A DNA stretch of 64,000 bases, from NCBI RefSeq assembly GCF_019649055.1, contig NW_026570221.1:992001-1056000 (forward strand), given 5' to 3'. Below, in pieces: positions 44,482 through 53,885 of this stretch. The notes under the pieces were generated by a model. That model did no database searches, was not told where the DNA came from, and saw nothing but the letters and a program-made list of their open reading frames with translations. The position numbers and the translations under genes are program-made. Position 1 is the stretch's first letter; each line of letters starts with the position of its first letter. This stretch comes from Paramacrobiotus metropolitanus (lineage: Eukaryota; Tardigrada; Eutardigrada; Parachela; Macrobiotidae).

Positions 44482-44865
44482 ATGGTTCTACAGGAGTTAA
44501 AATTTGACGAGCACCGCTACACCCAGATCTTTACCAAACAGCATGGGTACGGTATGCCATATTATCGTGGCGCACCCATGAAAGGTGGTAGTTTCTGGGG
44601 TCGCGTGATTGGCTTTGCAAAGGGTTTGTTCAGCAAAGCTGCACCACATATAAACAATTTAATTGCCACTGCACAACCTCACATGAAAACAATGGCCAGC
44701 AAAGCTGTGGAATCCGTAATCGATAAAGCTGTTGAGCGTGTTAGCGAGAAATTACGCAACACGGCTCAACAACAGGGGTCGGGTATTAAGGGTCGTCGTC
44801 GAAAGAGAATAATCAAAACCACGAAACGTCAACGCGCAATAGACGCTATAAAAGACAAACTGTAA
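44482..44865 (+). CDS. PW: pVI-like internal capsid protein with protease site
   Basis: 127 residues. Residues 33-37 read 'MKGGS', which fits the adenain-type (M/I/L)XGG-X cleavage consensus. The element encodes such a protease. Cleavage would release a ~36-residue leader and expose an amphipathic helix ('SFWGRVIGFAKGLFSKAA'). The C-terminus is strongly basic ('GIKGRRRKRIIKTTKRQR'). This arrangement of leader, cleavage site, amphipathic helix and basic tail resembles adenovirus protein VI, which disrupts endosomal membranes and tethers the capsid. Homology is suggested by order and layout rather than by clear sequence identity. It lies directly between the penton and major capsid genes. Confidence 0.65.
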   Translation: MVLQELKFDEHRYTQIFTKQHGYGMPYYRGAPMKGGSFWGRVIGFAKGLFSKAAPHINNLIATAQPHMKTMASKAVESVIDKAVERVSEKLRNTAQQQGSGIKGRRRKRIIKTTKRQRAIDAIKDKL

Positions 44866-44867
44866 CG

Positions 44868-46214
44868 ATGGCTCTTATTGAAGCTGGCTCAGAACCCTCC
44901 ATGCTGTTGGAAAGTCACTTGTTTTATCTTCCAGCTACGCTAACGGAAAGGTGGAATACACATGACTATGACTTGGGACCGTCTCAAGCCGTAACTGACG
45001 ATTCAAACGATATTGTATTTACAATTTCACCGTGTCAAACCGAGCTTATCAGTTTAGCTGACATTAGATTTTCATGTGATTTACACGTTACTAATTCTGC
45101 TGGTACTGTTCCAACAGAAAAAGACTGTCTTGCACCAATTAACAATATTTTGCATAGTTTATTTCAGTCAGTTACGGTTTCATTGGGAGGTCGCAACATA
45201 ACCGATAACAGTCCTTTGTATCACATTCGAGCGTACATTGAATCCCTTCTGGGTTTCACTGTTCAGGCTCAGAACAGTCAGTTGAGCCTGTGTGGATTTG
45301 CGTTGGACACTGACCTTGACAAAGACCCGTTATACATGAATGAGATAAATGGGGCAACAACATTTCATAGTAAGGGTGCCGAAACGCGAAGAACATGGTT
45401 GCAGACTTTCCGTCCGTTGCAGTTGTCTGGTAAACTACACTGCGACTTGTTCCAGCAAGACCGACCACTAATTCCTGGTGTAGAGTTGAGCATTAAACTG
45501 ATACGAAACAGGGCTAGTCTTTGTTTTCTTACTGATAATGATCTAGCAGCTCCAAAGGCTTTTGCTATTCGAAACCCCAAGCTGAAAGTTCGAAAGTATG
45601 AACCTTCTCCAGACTTTCTAGCAGCCATGACAAAGCAACTGGTCACAACTAATGCAAAATATCACATTGAACGGGTTGCTTTAAGACAGACCACAATGCA
45701 ATCAGGCCAGCAGCAGCTATCCTGGGCAAATATTGTTATTGGACAGTTACCCAAGGTAATGTTCTTTGCAATGTCACCCAATCGGTCATTCGTTGGCGAT
45801 TTTAAGTCAACTCCGTTCAATTTTCATCATTTCAACATATCTAACTTAAGTGCTGAAATTGATGGACAGCTTTTTCCTACGCGGGGGTACAATTTAGATT
45901 TCCAGAACGGTGCGTCAATTGAAGGGTATGAAGGGTTGTTAGATACTCTAGAGCGGCTGCATGAAGGTCATGGCGAACTACCATTTGACAGGTCCGTATT
46001 TAACAAGGGTGGTTTCAATATTTTTGGGTTTGACTTCACTCGCGGCCATACGGGCAGAGGAGCGTTGTCGCTGATAAGGCAAGGTAATTTAAACATCAAT
46101 GTTAAATTTGCAAAACCGCTACCTGAAGGTATAGTTTGCGTAGCTATGATGGTCTTCGATAACATTATCGAAATTAACAACAATCGCCAAGTACTTTTCG
46201 ACTTTGCGCCATGA
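44868..46214 (+). CDS. PX: Major capsid protein (double jelly-roll)
   Basis: 448 residues, intact. It lies in the canonical place after the minor capsid genes. Recognisable phrases of Polinton MCPs are 'HSLFQSVTVSLGGRNIT', 'YHIRAYIESLLGF', a central 'LSGKLHCDLFQQDRPLIPGV' and a C-terminal 'FDFTRG...GALSLIRQGNLNINVKFAKPLP' region. Double-jelly-roll MCPs form pseudo-hexameric trimers of icosahedral capsids. The ORF is somewhat short for the family. It starts three bases after the preceding stop, and its stop overlaps the protease start (ATGA at 46211). That it has no break argues that selection or recency has kept it intact. Confidence 0.88.
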   Translation: MALIEAGSEPSMLLESHLFYLPATLTERWNTHDYDLGPSQAVTDDSNDIVFTISPCQTELISLADIRFSCDLHVTNSAGTVPTEKDCLAPINNILHSLFQSVTVSLGGRNITDNSPLYHIRAYIESLLGFTVQAQNSQLSLCGFALDTDLDKDPLYMNEINGATTFHSKGAETRRTWLQTFRPLQLSGKLHCDLFQQDRPLIPGVELSIKLIRNRASLCFLTDNDLAAPKAFAIRNPKLKVRKYEPSPDFLAAMTKQLVTTNAKYHIERVALRQTTMQSGQQQLSWANIVIGQLPKVMFFAMSPNRSFVGDFKSTPFNFHHFNISNLSAEIDGQLFPTRGYNLDFQNGASIEGYEGLLDTLERLHEGHGELPFDRSVFNKGGFNIFGFDFTRGHTGRGALSLIRQGNLNINVKFAKPLPEGIVCVAMMVFDNIIEINNNRQVLFDFAP

Positions 46215-46711
46215 ACAGCCTACAAATAGATTCAGCGCTAAAGCAAGATCCTAACGTTCGCGACATTTTTGTCGGAGTATTTGCCAGTGATACACTGCCA
46301 GCAAAAGAATTTCCAGGTGCATACATATCTAACACTCAACCGTCAGGTGCGGCGGGTGAACACTGGGTAGCATTTTATTGTACGAAACCCGGTACGTTAG
46401 AAGTTTTTGATTCGTACGGAAAAAATCCCGGCGACTATTCAGATGACATTGAAAAATGGATAGACAACGACTTTGTTATAATGTCGAATACTGAGCGACA
46501 GAACGCTGATAGTACTGTATGTGGTCAATATTGTATGTTTTTCGTTTTATTACGTTGCTACGGGTTTTCGTATAAAGACGTCATGTCTGCTCTCACTAAG
46601 CATAAAGGTGTGAATGATAAATTTGTATGTAAATTCATCAACAAGTTTTTTCGACTAAGGACTGTAGTCCGTGACGCAACATTTATACGCGACCTTATAA
46701 GAAATGGTTAA
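46211..46711 (+). CDS. PRO: Adenain-like cysteine protease
   Basis: 166 residues, intact. Catalytic residues of the adenain/Ulp1 fold are visible: H51 (GEHWVAFY), D67 (EVFDSYG), Q97 and C104 (Q-x6-C, in 'STVCGQYC'). It matures virion proteins, and its likely substrate is the MKGG-S site of the protein at 44482. It overlaps the MCP stop by ATGA and the next small gene (46704). Confidence 0.9.
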   Translation: MNSLQIDSALKQDPNVRDIFVGVFASDTLPAKEFPGAYISNTQPSGAAGEHWVAFYCTKPGTLEVFDSYGKNPGDYSDDIEKWIDNDFVIMSNTERQNADSTVCGQYCMFFVLLRCYGFSYKDVMSALTKHKGVNDKFVCKFINKFFRLRTVVRDATFIRDLIRNG

Positions 46712-46903
46712 GCCGTTAGCTAAAAAAGCAGCATCAGTATTCTTTGCAGTACTGGTCACCATGCTGCTGGTAGTTTTAATACTTTAGAGATTGTTTCCTA
46801 TTTTATCAAGTCCGCCAATCGTACGCAGTTGGAAGAATCAAGAAAAATTACGAAAGAGGTGCTGGATGTAATGGTGAGCGACGAAGCGACGCAAACAGAT
46901 TAG
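46704..46903 (+). pseudogene. Small membrane protein, one frame break
   Basis: Starts at ATG 46704, overlapping the protease stop. The first 27 residues have a basic start and a hydrophobic segment ('ASVFFAVLVTMLLVVLIL') that ends at TAG 46785-46787. One base out, at the T4 run 46774-46777, an open charged frame continues to TAG 46901-46903 (including 'QLEESRKITKEVLD'). It is either a 27-residue membrane peptide or a ~66-residue protein with an N-terminal membrane anchor. It is the last gene of the rightward block. Confidence 0.45.
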
Positions 46904-46904
46904 G

Positions 46905-46949
46905 TTTCCCCCTTTCTTTTATTGATTTTTTCCCCACCCTCTTTTTTTT
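46905..46949 (-). terminator. Shared 3'-end (poly(A)) block behind PolB
   Basis: On the minus strand it reads AGAGGGTGGGGAAAAAATC, then AATAAA, then AGAAAGGGGGAA. The same block forms the inner edge of both TIRs. It follows the PolB stop at 47013 and faces the end of the rightward block, so it probably ends PolB mRNA. Confidence 0.6.
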
Positions 46950-47012
46950 ATCGCGTGCCAAAAGGCAGCGTTGTAAAATCATCTAACATGATGCGCTTGT
47001 CGTAAACAAGCT

Positions 47013-50000
47013 TCAATTTTTAGCCAACTGAACAGTATTAATTTCTTGGGTTTTTCCATTTCGTTTGATGTATTCTGGATATACAACCTGCACATGCCCA
47101 TCCACACCATCCAGTAACCGCTTCAGCTGGTTAAAATCCAAGGCTTTTCCAGTCCGCGTCAGCTCCTTCGTGACCGAGTCCCAATCCAGAATATCTTCCG
47201 TAAATCCGTTCTGCATCATCCCTTTCACTTTCAACTCAATGCGCCCCGTATTGGTTTCGTAGCTGTACACTTTTGGACCACACGAAACAAATTTGACGAT
47301 ATGATTCTCGCCAGCTTCTAGCTGGTTATCCCAGTCCCCAAGAATACTGCCGGTATCAGGAAGCCAGTCGCCAGGTCGGTGAATGAATATGACGGAATCC
47401 GTGTCGTAGTACAGGAGGCGCTCGCCCAACTTTTCCATGAGGGATAACAGTATAAGTCGCGCATGGCTGGTGGTGAAGGCGGCAATGACAACATTCGTAC
47501 CGTTGCTACCTTCATTGTAGTCATCCACTTTCGAGTGTGTTACCATTAGACACGTTGGGCTTACGCCATACACATCATGTATTTCAATAGCTTTTGAACG
47601 ACACAGATCAGAATACCGTTTGGGGTCGTAGACAAACTCCGTTGAGTTCATATCGCAACTTTGACCGGTTTTACCCCAAAGACTGTTCACCACAATCTTG
47701 GTAGTGCTTTTCTTTCCAGCATCGAAAACCATAGCATCAGGATCCAAGGAAATGCCTTCGCGTTCTCTAACCGTCTGAATAAACTTGGTTTTCTTTTCAT
47801 CGGAATCGCACCACGCAGGCCAACCACTGGCTTCCATTTTCACTTTTAAAAACTTGTCCATGTATGCCGCAAAGAGTTTGGTGTCAGACTGCGTCCAGTG
47901 CCACACTTCATACATTTCCACAACACGATACCCCACATCGATGGCATGATGTAGCTCGGGTGTCGCCCAAACCCTTCGAAACAGCGATCATCGTCTGTAT
48001 GCGCACAACGGCTTGACGCTTTTTCCATTGCGCATTTTTGCATAGAACAAACATAAGCTTGCCGTTTATTGTGGCCGGTAAGACTGGATACAGGCATTGA
48101 TTCGGAGCCGCTACTTTGCAGTAGACCAGTCCAAAATAATCTTTGGCATCCTTGAAATTGGATACGATTACTTCAGGATGGCCGACCGGGTATGCCTTAG
48201 TCTTGTTCACGAATGGGTACAAGCTAACAACGTCATAGTGCCTAATTTCTTCGTCATCCTTCACTTGGTAGTACAAACGACTAGCATTCGTCCTGCCTCC
48301 TTTGAAGGCGTCACGAGGATTCATTGGCTCACGAATGTTCATATTCAGCAGAAATGCGGCAATATCGGGATCTTGTCGTTCTTTGAGCCACTCACAACTC
48401 CATTTCACCTCTACAGTGTAGCCCTGACTTTCAAGGAAGCGTTCGCGTTCCTGGAACTCTTCGTAAACTTCGCGCATTTTCTTTTTGGAGTATGGTACAA
48501 CATCGTTTTCTTCAGTACAGAAAGGATGTCCATGGAAGACGCAGCCGTTATACTCGTAAACGGTTTGTGTCTCCTTGTCAAAACCGTCTACAAAGTATCG
48601 CCCAATTTTAACTTCTTTGCCGTTCCGACCATGTCGTATACGACCGTTTGCGCTCATGTTTTCCCATTCCAGCCATTGTGTGGCTTGAATGCTAGTCCGT
48701 CGGTTTCTGTGCGGTCCGTGACTGGATAACGCGGCAACTTTGTTCTCGGGAAGGTGAAACATTCTCCAGTACCGGTAGCAGGCCGAAGGCATGGTCATGC
48801 TTTCCATTGGATTCAGCGACGTCAGAGCTTGGTAATCGCTGATAAACTTCAGCGCACACACACGCAAAACCGTAACATCGTTCGAGCAGTATGTCATCAT
48901 CTGCTCGCGAAAATTCGAACACCCCATTGGCGGCCGCTTTAGCTTCAGCGTGCCACTTTAGAAATTCTTCTTTTTGCTTTTTTCGCATTCCATCAATCAT
49001 GTACTGTTCCGGCTCGGGCCAGGGCAAATCGGTTTTATCCCAATTTTCAGGCTTATTAAATCGATGTGGGAAGTCGCCTTTCTGCACTTCGATTTCCAAG
49101 CCAACTGCTTTTGGTAACTGGCTCAACTTCAAAGCCAGAAAGTTGAGTGTATCACGTGAACGGATCCCCAGTTTGCGGTACCGTAATTCCAACAACTGCG
49201 TCCCACGCTTGATGACCTCCACTCCTTTCAAACCATTGTCCAACATGTACTTTAGGACAAAATGTCCATCGTAGCCACGAAAATTGTGTGCTATGATAGT
49301 AAATCCCCGATGCTTTTCTTGAAACAGCCAGCGCCCAAATGCCTCATCAACTTCCGTATTCATCGGCTGACCATCTTCCGGAAAACGTACTTCCGAACCA
49401 TCAGCATATTGCGCAACGATGCATGTGGGCACATGACCATTCACTGGATCGTTGTAGGTTTCGTAATCGAAGAAAATGTATTTCATTTCTTCTTGCTGCC
49501 ATGGTGGCGGTGCCTTGAGCGGTTTTATGTAGCACAAATGCGTAGCTTGAAGAAAAAAACCATTGCACGTGTTGCAATAAATTTCTCCGCACTGGTGTTT
49601 TACGTTTTTGCCACGACTGGAAAGATTTACAAAAACACCGCATGCCTGGCAGATGAACATTTGCTCGCAATAATTCTTTCCATTTTTCCTTTTCTTCTTA
49701 TGGATATCGAAACACTGTTGGTTGTGGAACCGACGGCTGCATTCAGTGCAGGAGATTGGGTTGTCCACCAGACAATCGCTCTTGTTGCGGTAGCACGACC
49801 TACATTTCCCCTCGCAACGATGACGTTCTTTATGATGATACGGTCGATCGCAATCATTGCAGAAGTAGGGAGAGCAGTAAAAGCCTGTCGCGGTTGTGAC
49901 CAGGTCAAAATGCTCATTGTCCAGCAACAAAAAAATCTCCTGCATATCATGGGTTTTACGCTCGGGTACCCGTGCAATAATCATATCGCCTTGATTGGCC

Positions 50001-51040
50001 GATATAACTTTAATTTGAAACTCGGGAAATTCATTTTCCTGTAGCACGCCTAAGACATCAAGGTCGCAGTAATGGCCGGGTTGCAGATCGCAGTTATTCA
50101 TTATCTTGGCGGCCTCCGCTTCCAAGTTGTGAGTGCGGTTAGCGCGAATATAATTGTACCATTTATTTTTATGCTGCGGAACTTCAAGGTCATGCGTCAG
50201 GCGAAATTTCCCCAGGAACAATGCGGCGGGTAAGCACAAGTTATTCCCTACACGAACGCTTACAATGGATTTCTTGAAACGATTTCTGTCATGCTTAACG
50301 TGCTGATGCCTGAGGAACCAGGATCCACCAGCCGGCATGATAGAACGCCAAATCCGTATGGTGAAAGAATCGTCAATCACCAACTTCTGGCCGGAGTTCA
50401 GAAGCTCAATACGATGCATAAAAGCGGGTATGCTAAAGTCAGAGAGCTTTCGCATGGTTAAATAAAACGCTCTTTCAAGCCCATCCGATTTAAGAGCCAC
50501 AACAACGCGGTCCGTCGGGGCAAATTCTTTAAAACACAAATCCATTATGACGCGCAAGATTTCCGGCATGATGAGCATGGTTTCTTCTTTTGCAAATATT
50601 CGCGGTAGCGAGGCTATCTGGACACGGTATTTCTGTTCAGTGCTGTTGAATGTTTTGAAAACGCGTTCCGACTCTTTGACCAACTGGAATAGACCTGAGA
50701 AATCGGGCAGCGATTCATCACGGACCGCTTTTCCACCAGCTTGCGGCACTTGAGGATCTTCATACTGCCAGTCGTCCAGTTGCGCAAGAGCAAGAGCGGC
50801 AGCTAAAGATCCGGGGCTCAACTGATCAGCCTGATCCAGATGCAGCAAAGCCGTTGCTAGAGTCTGTTCATTGAACTCATTGGGATTAGCAAGCATGTGA
50901 TCAAAAGCTGCTTGATCTTCAACGGTTAACTGGTACGCATCGTTAGCTTGCTGCTGCTGCTCATCATCAACATCCATCCACGGCTCACTGAGTATGGCCG
51001 CAATAGCCGCATGATCAGATGCAGACAACTCATAAGTCAT
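47013..51040 (-). CDS. POLB: Protein-primed family B DNA polymerase, three frame breaks
   Basis: About 1,340 codons in four frame segments. Residues about 255-385 have 'GNNLCLPAALFLG' and 'NEHFDLV', resembling an OTU-like cysteine protease pair. A cysteine/histidine-rich zinc region follows (about 388-505, CNDC, CRSC, CTEC, CQAC, CNTC). The exonuclease motifs are FDYET (ExoI, ~520), AHNFRGYDG (ExoII, ~582) and YCSNDVTVL (ExoIII). The polymerase motifs are 'DVVSLYP' (A), 'VVNSLWGKTG' (B) and 'YYDTDSVIF' (C), with the 'GGRT' motif of protein-primed enzymes. The enzyme copies the linear element genome from a protein primer. Shifts lie near 48910-48925 (A4/C4), 48035-48039 (T5) and 47966-47974. 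All catalytic motifs survive in one frame or another. TATA box at 51094-51100. Confidence 0.93.
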
Positions 51041-51093
51041 TTTTTCGCCAGATGTGAGGGATTAAAATGAAGAAAAATCTCGTGCCGCGCGGG

Positions 51094-51100
51094 TTTTATA
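51094..51100 (-). promoter_or_regulatory. TATA box of PolB
   Basis: TATAAAA on the minus strand, about 54 bp before the PolB ATG at 51040. Confidence 0.65.
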
Positions 51101-51216
51101 CACGAGCTGAATTACTGCAGCGTGTGCTTATTGGTCTGATGTTTTCTGTAATGCGATGCAATTGGTTAACAGTGTTTAAGCCACACCTTTGGGCGTTCCA
51201 GTGGGCGCGAGTGGAT

Positions 51217-51245
51217 ACTTACCGGCGCTAGCAGCGCCGGTAAGT
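51217..51245. repeat. Perfect 13-bp hairpin
   Basis: ACTTACCGGCGCT and its exact complement around the 3-base loop AGC. It lies between the 3' end of the spliced gene at 51502 and the PolB promoter. It may be a regulatory or RNA structure. Confidence 0.8.
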
Positions 51246-51501
51246 AACTGCTCGGCCTTTTTCGACATGTTTGAACGTGAAAAACTAACGAAAAAGAACC
51301 ACGTTGTATTATTTCCAACAACAACCATCTCCATCGAAAACAGTCTACACCATTACCACAACACTGTAATTCCACTAATACTGTAACCATTATCCCACGG
51401 TATGCGGTATCAAATGAGAGGTATGAAAACTGTACTGCCGTTATCCCATGGTATGTATTGTATGTAAAAACAAAACCATAAAAGAAAAGCACTACGACAT
51501 T

Positions 51502-52795
51502 TTAGTTTTGGGTGTTCACCTCAGTCTCTTGCTTCTTGGTAGGCGGTTCGTCGTTGTCGTCGTCGTCTTCCGAATGCTTCCGTTTGTTGCCACCTACGAC
51601 AGTCTCCGCAGGCTCAGTGCTGTTCAGGTATTCTTCCAAGTCAATGTCTCCGACCAGGAGAGTGTCGTCCAGTTCCTCTTCGGCTTCGGTCTCCGGAACC
51701 GCGTCGTCGATTTCTCCTTCTTCAGCTTCAGTCGCCGGCTCACTCTCCAACGTGTCATCCGCAAGAACGTGTTCACCTTCTTCTTCGTTTTCGTCACCCA
51801 CGTCGCTTTCAGCTTCATCCGACGGATCGCCCTCGAAGAAACCCGAGTCAAGCGAGTTGTCCGGGGCGCCAGCAATGCGTTCGTAGTAAAAGTCGTGCAG
51901 CCGCTTCTACAAACGCCATGCATTGAATATAAGTTAAACTATGCACAGAAAAATACATCAACGGTGAGGGTTCTTACCATAAAATCAGTTAGACGGAGAA
52001 ACAAGAGGAGGACGCCAGCATTGCGGGTGTAACGCTGAAGATCGAACCACATATTCTTGGCCCGCTGGTAGTAAGTGTAGTAGGTGTGGATCTGGTCAAA
52101 CTCAGTACGTGAAGCCCAGTCCGAAATCAAATCGTTGGCTTGCTCTAAAAGGTTAAGCATGTTATAAGTATTGGATTAGACGAACACGGAAATCTTCACG
52201 AAAATTCAGTGGCTCACCAATGTACTGTGCAAGTAGTGGAAATTCGTCAGGCAAATCCGGAGTGGGAACAATGAGCCGATAGTAGAAATCGTGAAGTTGT
52301 TTCTACATGGAAAATTTTAAAATTAGCGATAAATCGTAAACCAAAGTCAAAGGAGAATTGAGAAGTGCAAATTTAGGTGAAGAATAAGATTTACAGCTGA
52401 AATACAGTGGATGCTTACCAGAAATTCAGCGATATGGAGAAACAAGACGAGAGCATCATAATGGCGGATGTAGTGAGCAAGGTCAATCCACAACGCATAG
52501 GCTAGGTTGAAGTAGCCAGAATAACGCCGGATTCTGCGGCAGTGGTTGAGAGCCAACCAATCCGAAAACAATTCATTTGCGATCTCTATAAGAAGCCGAG
52601 GTTTTCTTTTGGCATTCGAGTAATAACCATGTTATAAAGAGCCTCAATCTAACTATGAAAGGTCACCATTGCTAATATTAGAAAATTAAATTTGACAGCT
52701 TTTGTAAATAAATAAGTTAGCAGTGCATACTGTTTGAACTTACCGGTGTACTCTTCAAGCAGTGGAAACTCGTCAGGAAAATCAGGAATAGCCAT
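51502..52795 (-). CDS. Spliced accessory protein A, two-module repeat
   Basis: Five exons: 52795-52744, 52585-52419, 52302-52218, 52144-51978 and 51906-51502, giving 291 residues with all GT-AG junctions in phase. Exons 2 and 4 are both exactly 167 nt, enter in phase 1 and leave in phase 0. They encode related helical modules ('ANELFSDWLAL', 'ALVLFLHIAEFL' and 'ANDLISDWASR', 'VLLLFLRLTDFM'), followed by 'KQLHDFYYRLI' and 'KRLHDFYYERI'. Each module is preceded by 'PDEFPLLEEY' or 'PDEFPLLAQY'. The C-terminal ~100 residues are acidic and end with a basic KRKH...PPTKK nuclear-signal-like stretch. No known family. Related modules occur in the genes at 53886 and 57863. A nuclear regulatory role is inferred. 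Confidence 0.75.
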
Positions 52796-53885
52796 GGGAG
52801 ATGCTGAAGATCCAGTTCCAGTGGTGTGTAAAAGAAAACTGTCCGAATGATTTGATTTTGTGCTAGAGAAATCGACTTATATCCTCTGGCTTGGAACTCA
52901 ACATTTTTCCTGGTGCGGAGCCATTGGCTGTAGGTGATTTGTAAACTCCCACTACCCTTGACCAGACTGATGTGGTCCGAAGCAGAGAGTTTTTGGTCTG
53001 GTGGACACTGGTTCTCTAACGATGTGGGTTGGGCTGTATGATACGTGGAGCTACCAAGGAAAATTCCTTATGACCCATTCGGTAAAAAGGGCCGAGGAGA
53101 ACTATTGTAAGAATCCGGAAAAACCGTTTTTTAAACAATGGAAGTCGCGACGGAATCCGGCTCCCAAATATCAAGGTACCAGACCAAATCAAAAGAACGT
53201 GTAACCCAGATAAACAGGATTATGTCGGTAGCAACACAATGCAATCTTAGTCAGTGTCGCGACAAATCCGGGATATTAGCTAGGCATCAGGGCAAATGGA
53301 TAGGAGAACGACAGCCATTATACCAAAATTCTCAAACAATAGAAATCAGGTCGCTGACGCGACTTATTCAGGATCTAAGATACGGATGCAGGGTAAATCA
53401 AATCGTCGCTTGACCCAGAAAAACAAGAACATAATGGCTCTTATCCGGGTCGCGAGACGGATTACTGTTTATTGCTTGCGCTCTAACCTCTTGTCATAGG
53501 TCTCCTCTCAACTTTCCTTTACTTCAACGCATACCAAAATTCCACAAAAACTTGTCTTTTCTCTTAACATTTGTACTAAGAAACTCAGCCGTATGCTTCG
53601 TGCCTTGATGGTTAAAAGTTTTCCCTTACACGTATGTACGGAAACAGTAAGGTTTAGTCTTACGAAGGAGAAAGAGCCTTAACCAGACCGACTGTAAGGA
53701 AACAAAAGGCAAGTACGGTGAAAAATCTGGAAACCAAATTTTTGCTAATATAAACCAACTGCAGCCACAGTTAAACCATCAGTTGCTTGAGCAGTAGTTT
53801 TTGGACGCTTCTTGGATCTTTTACTGTTACCTTATAACAGCACTGTAGATTTAGTAAGCTTGAGTTAACGAGTGACCTTTACATA
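52796..53885. promoter_or_regulatory. Divergent promoter between accessory genes A and B
   Basis: A minus-strand TATA (GATATAAG) lies near 52877-52882, about 85 bp before the gene A start. A plus-strand TATAAA at 53749-53754 lies 132 bp before the gene B start. Imperfect repeats of TAACCCAGA/TGACCCAGA(TAAAC) and AACAATGGAAG / AACAATAGAAATC occur at about 53130-53430. No gene supported in between. Confidence 0.5.

Noticed and set aside
48097-50044. Long rightward open frames (48097-48729, 49262-50044) opposite PolB
   Set aside because: They are antisense shadows of the polymerase, have no motif and no upstream promoter, while the leftward frames contain all polymerase motifs.
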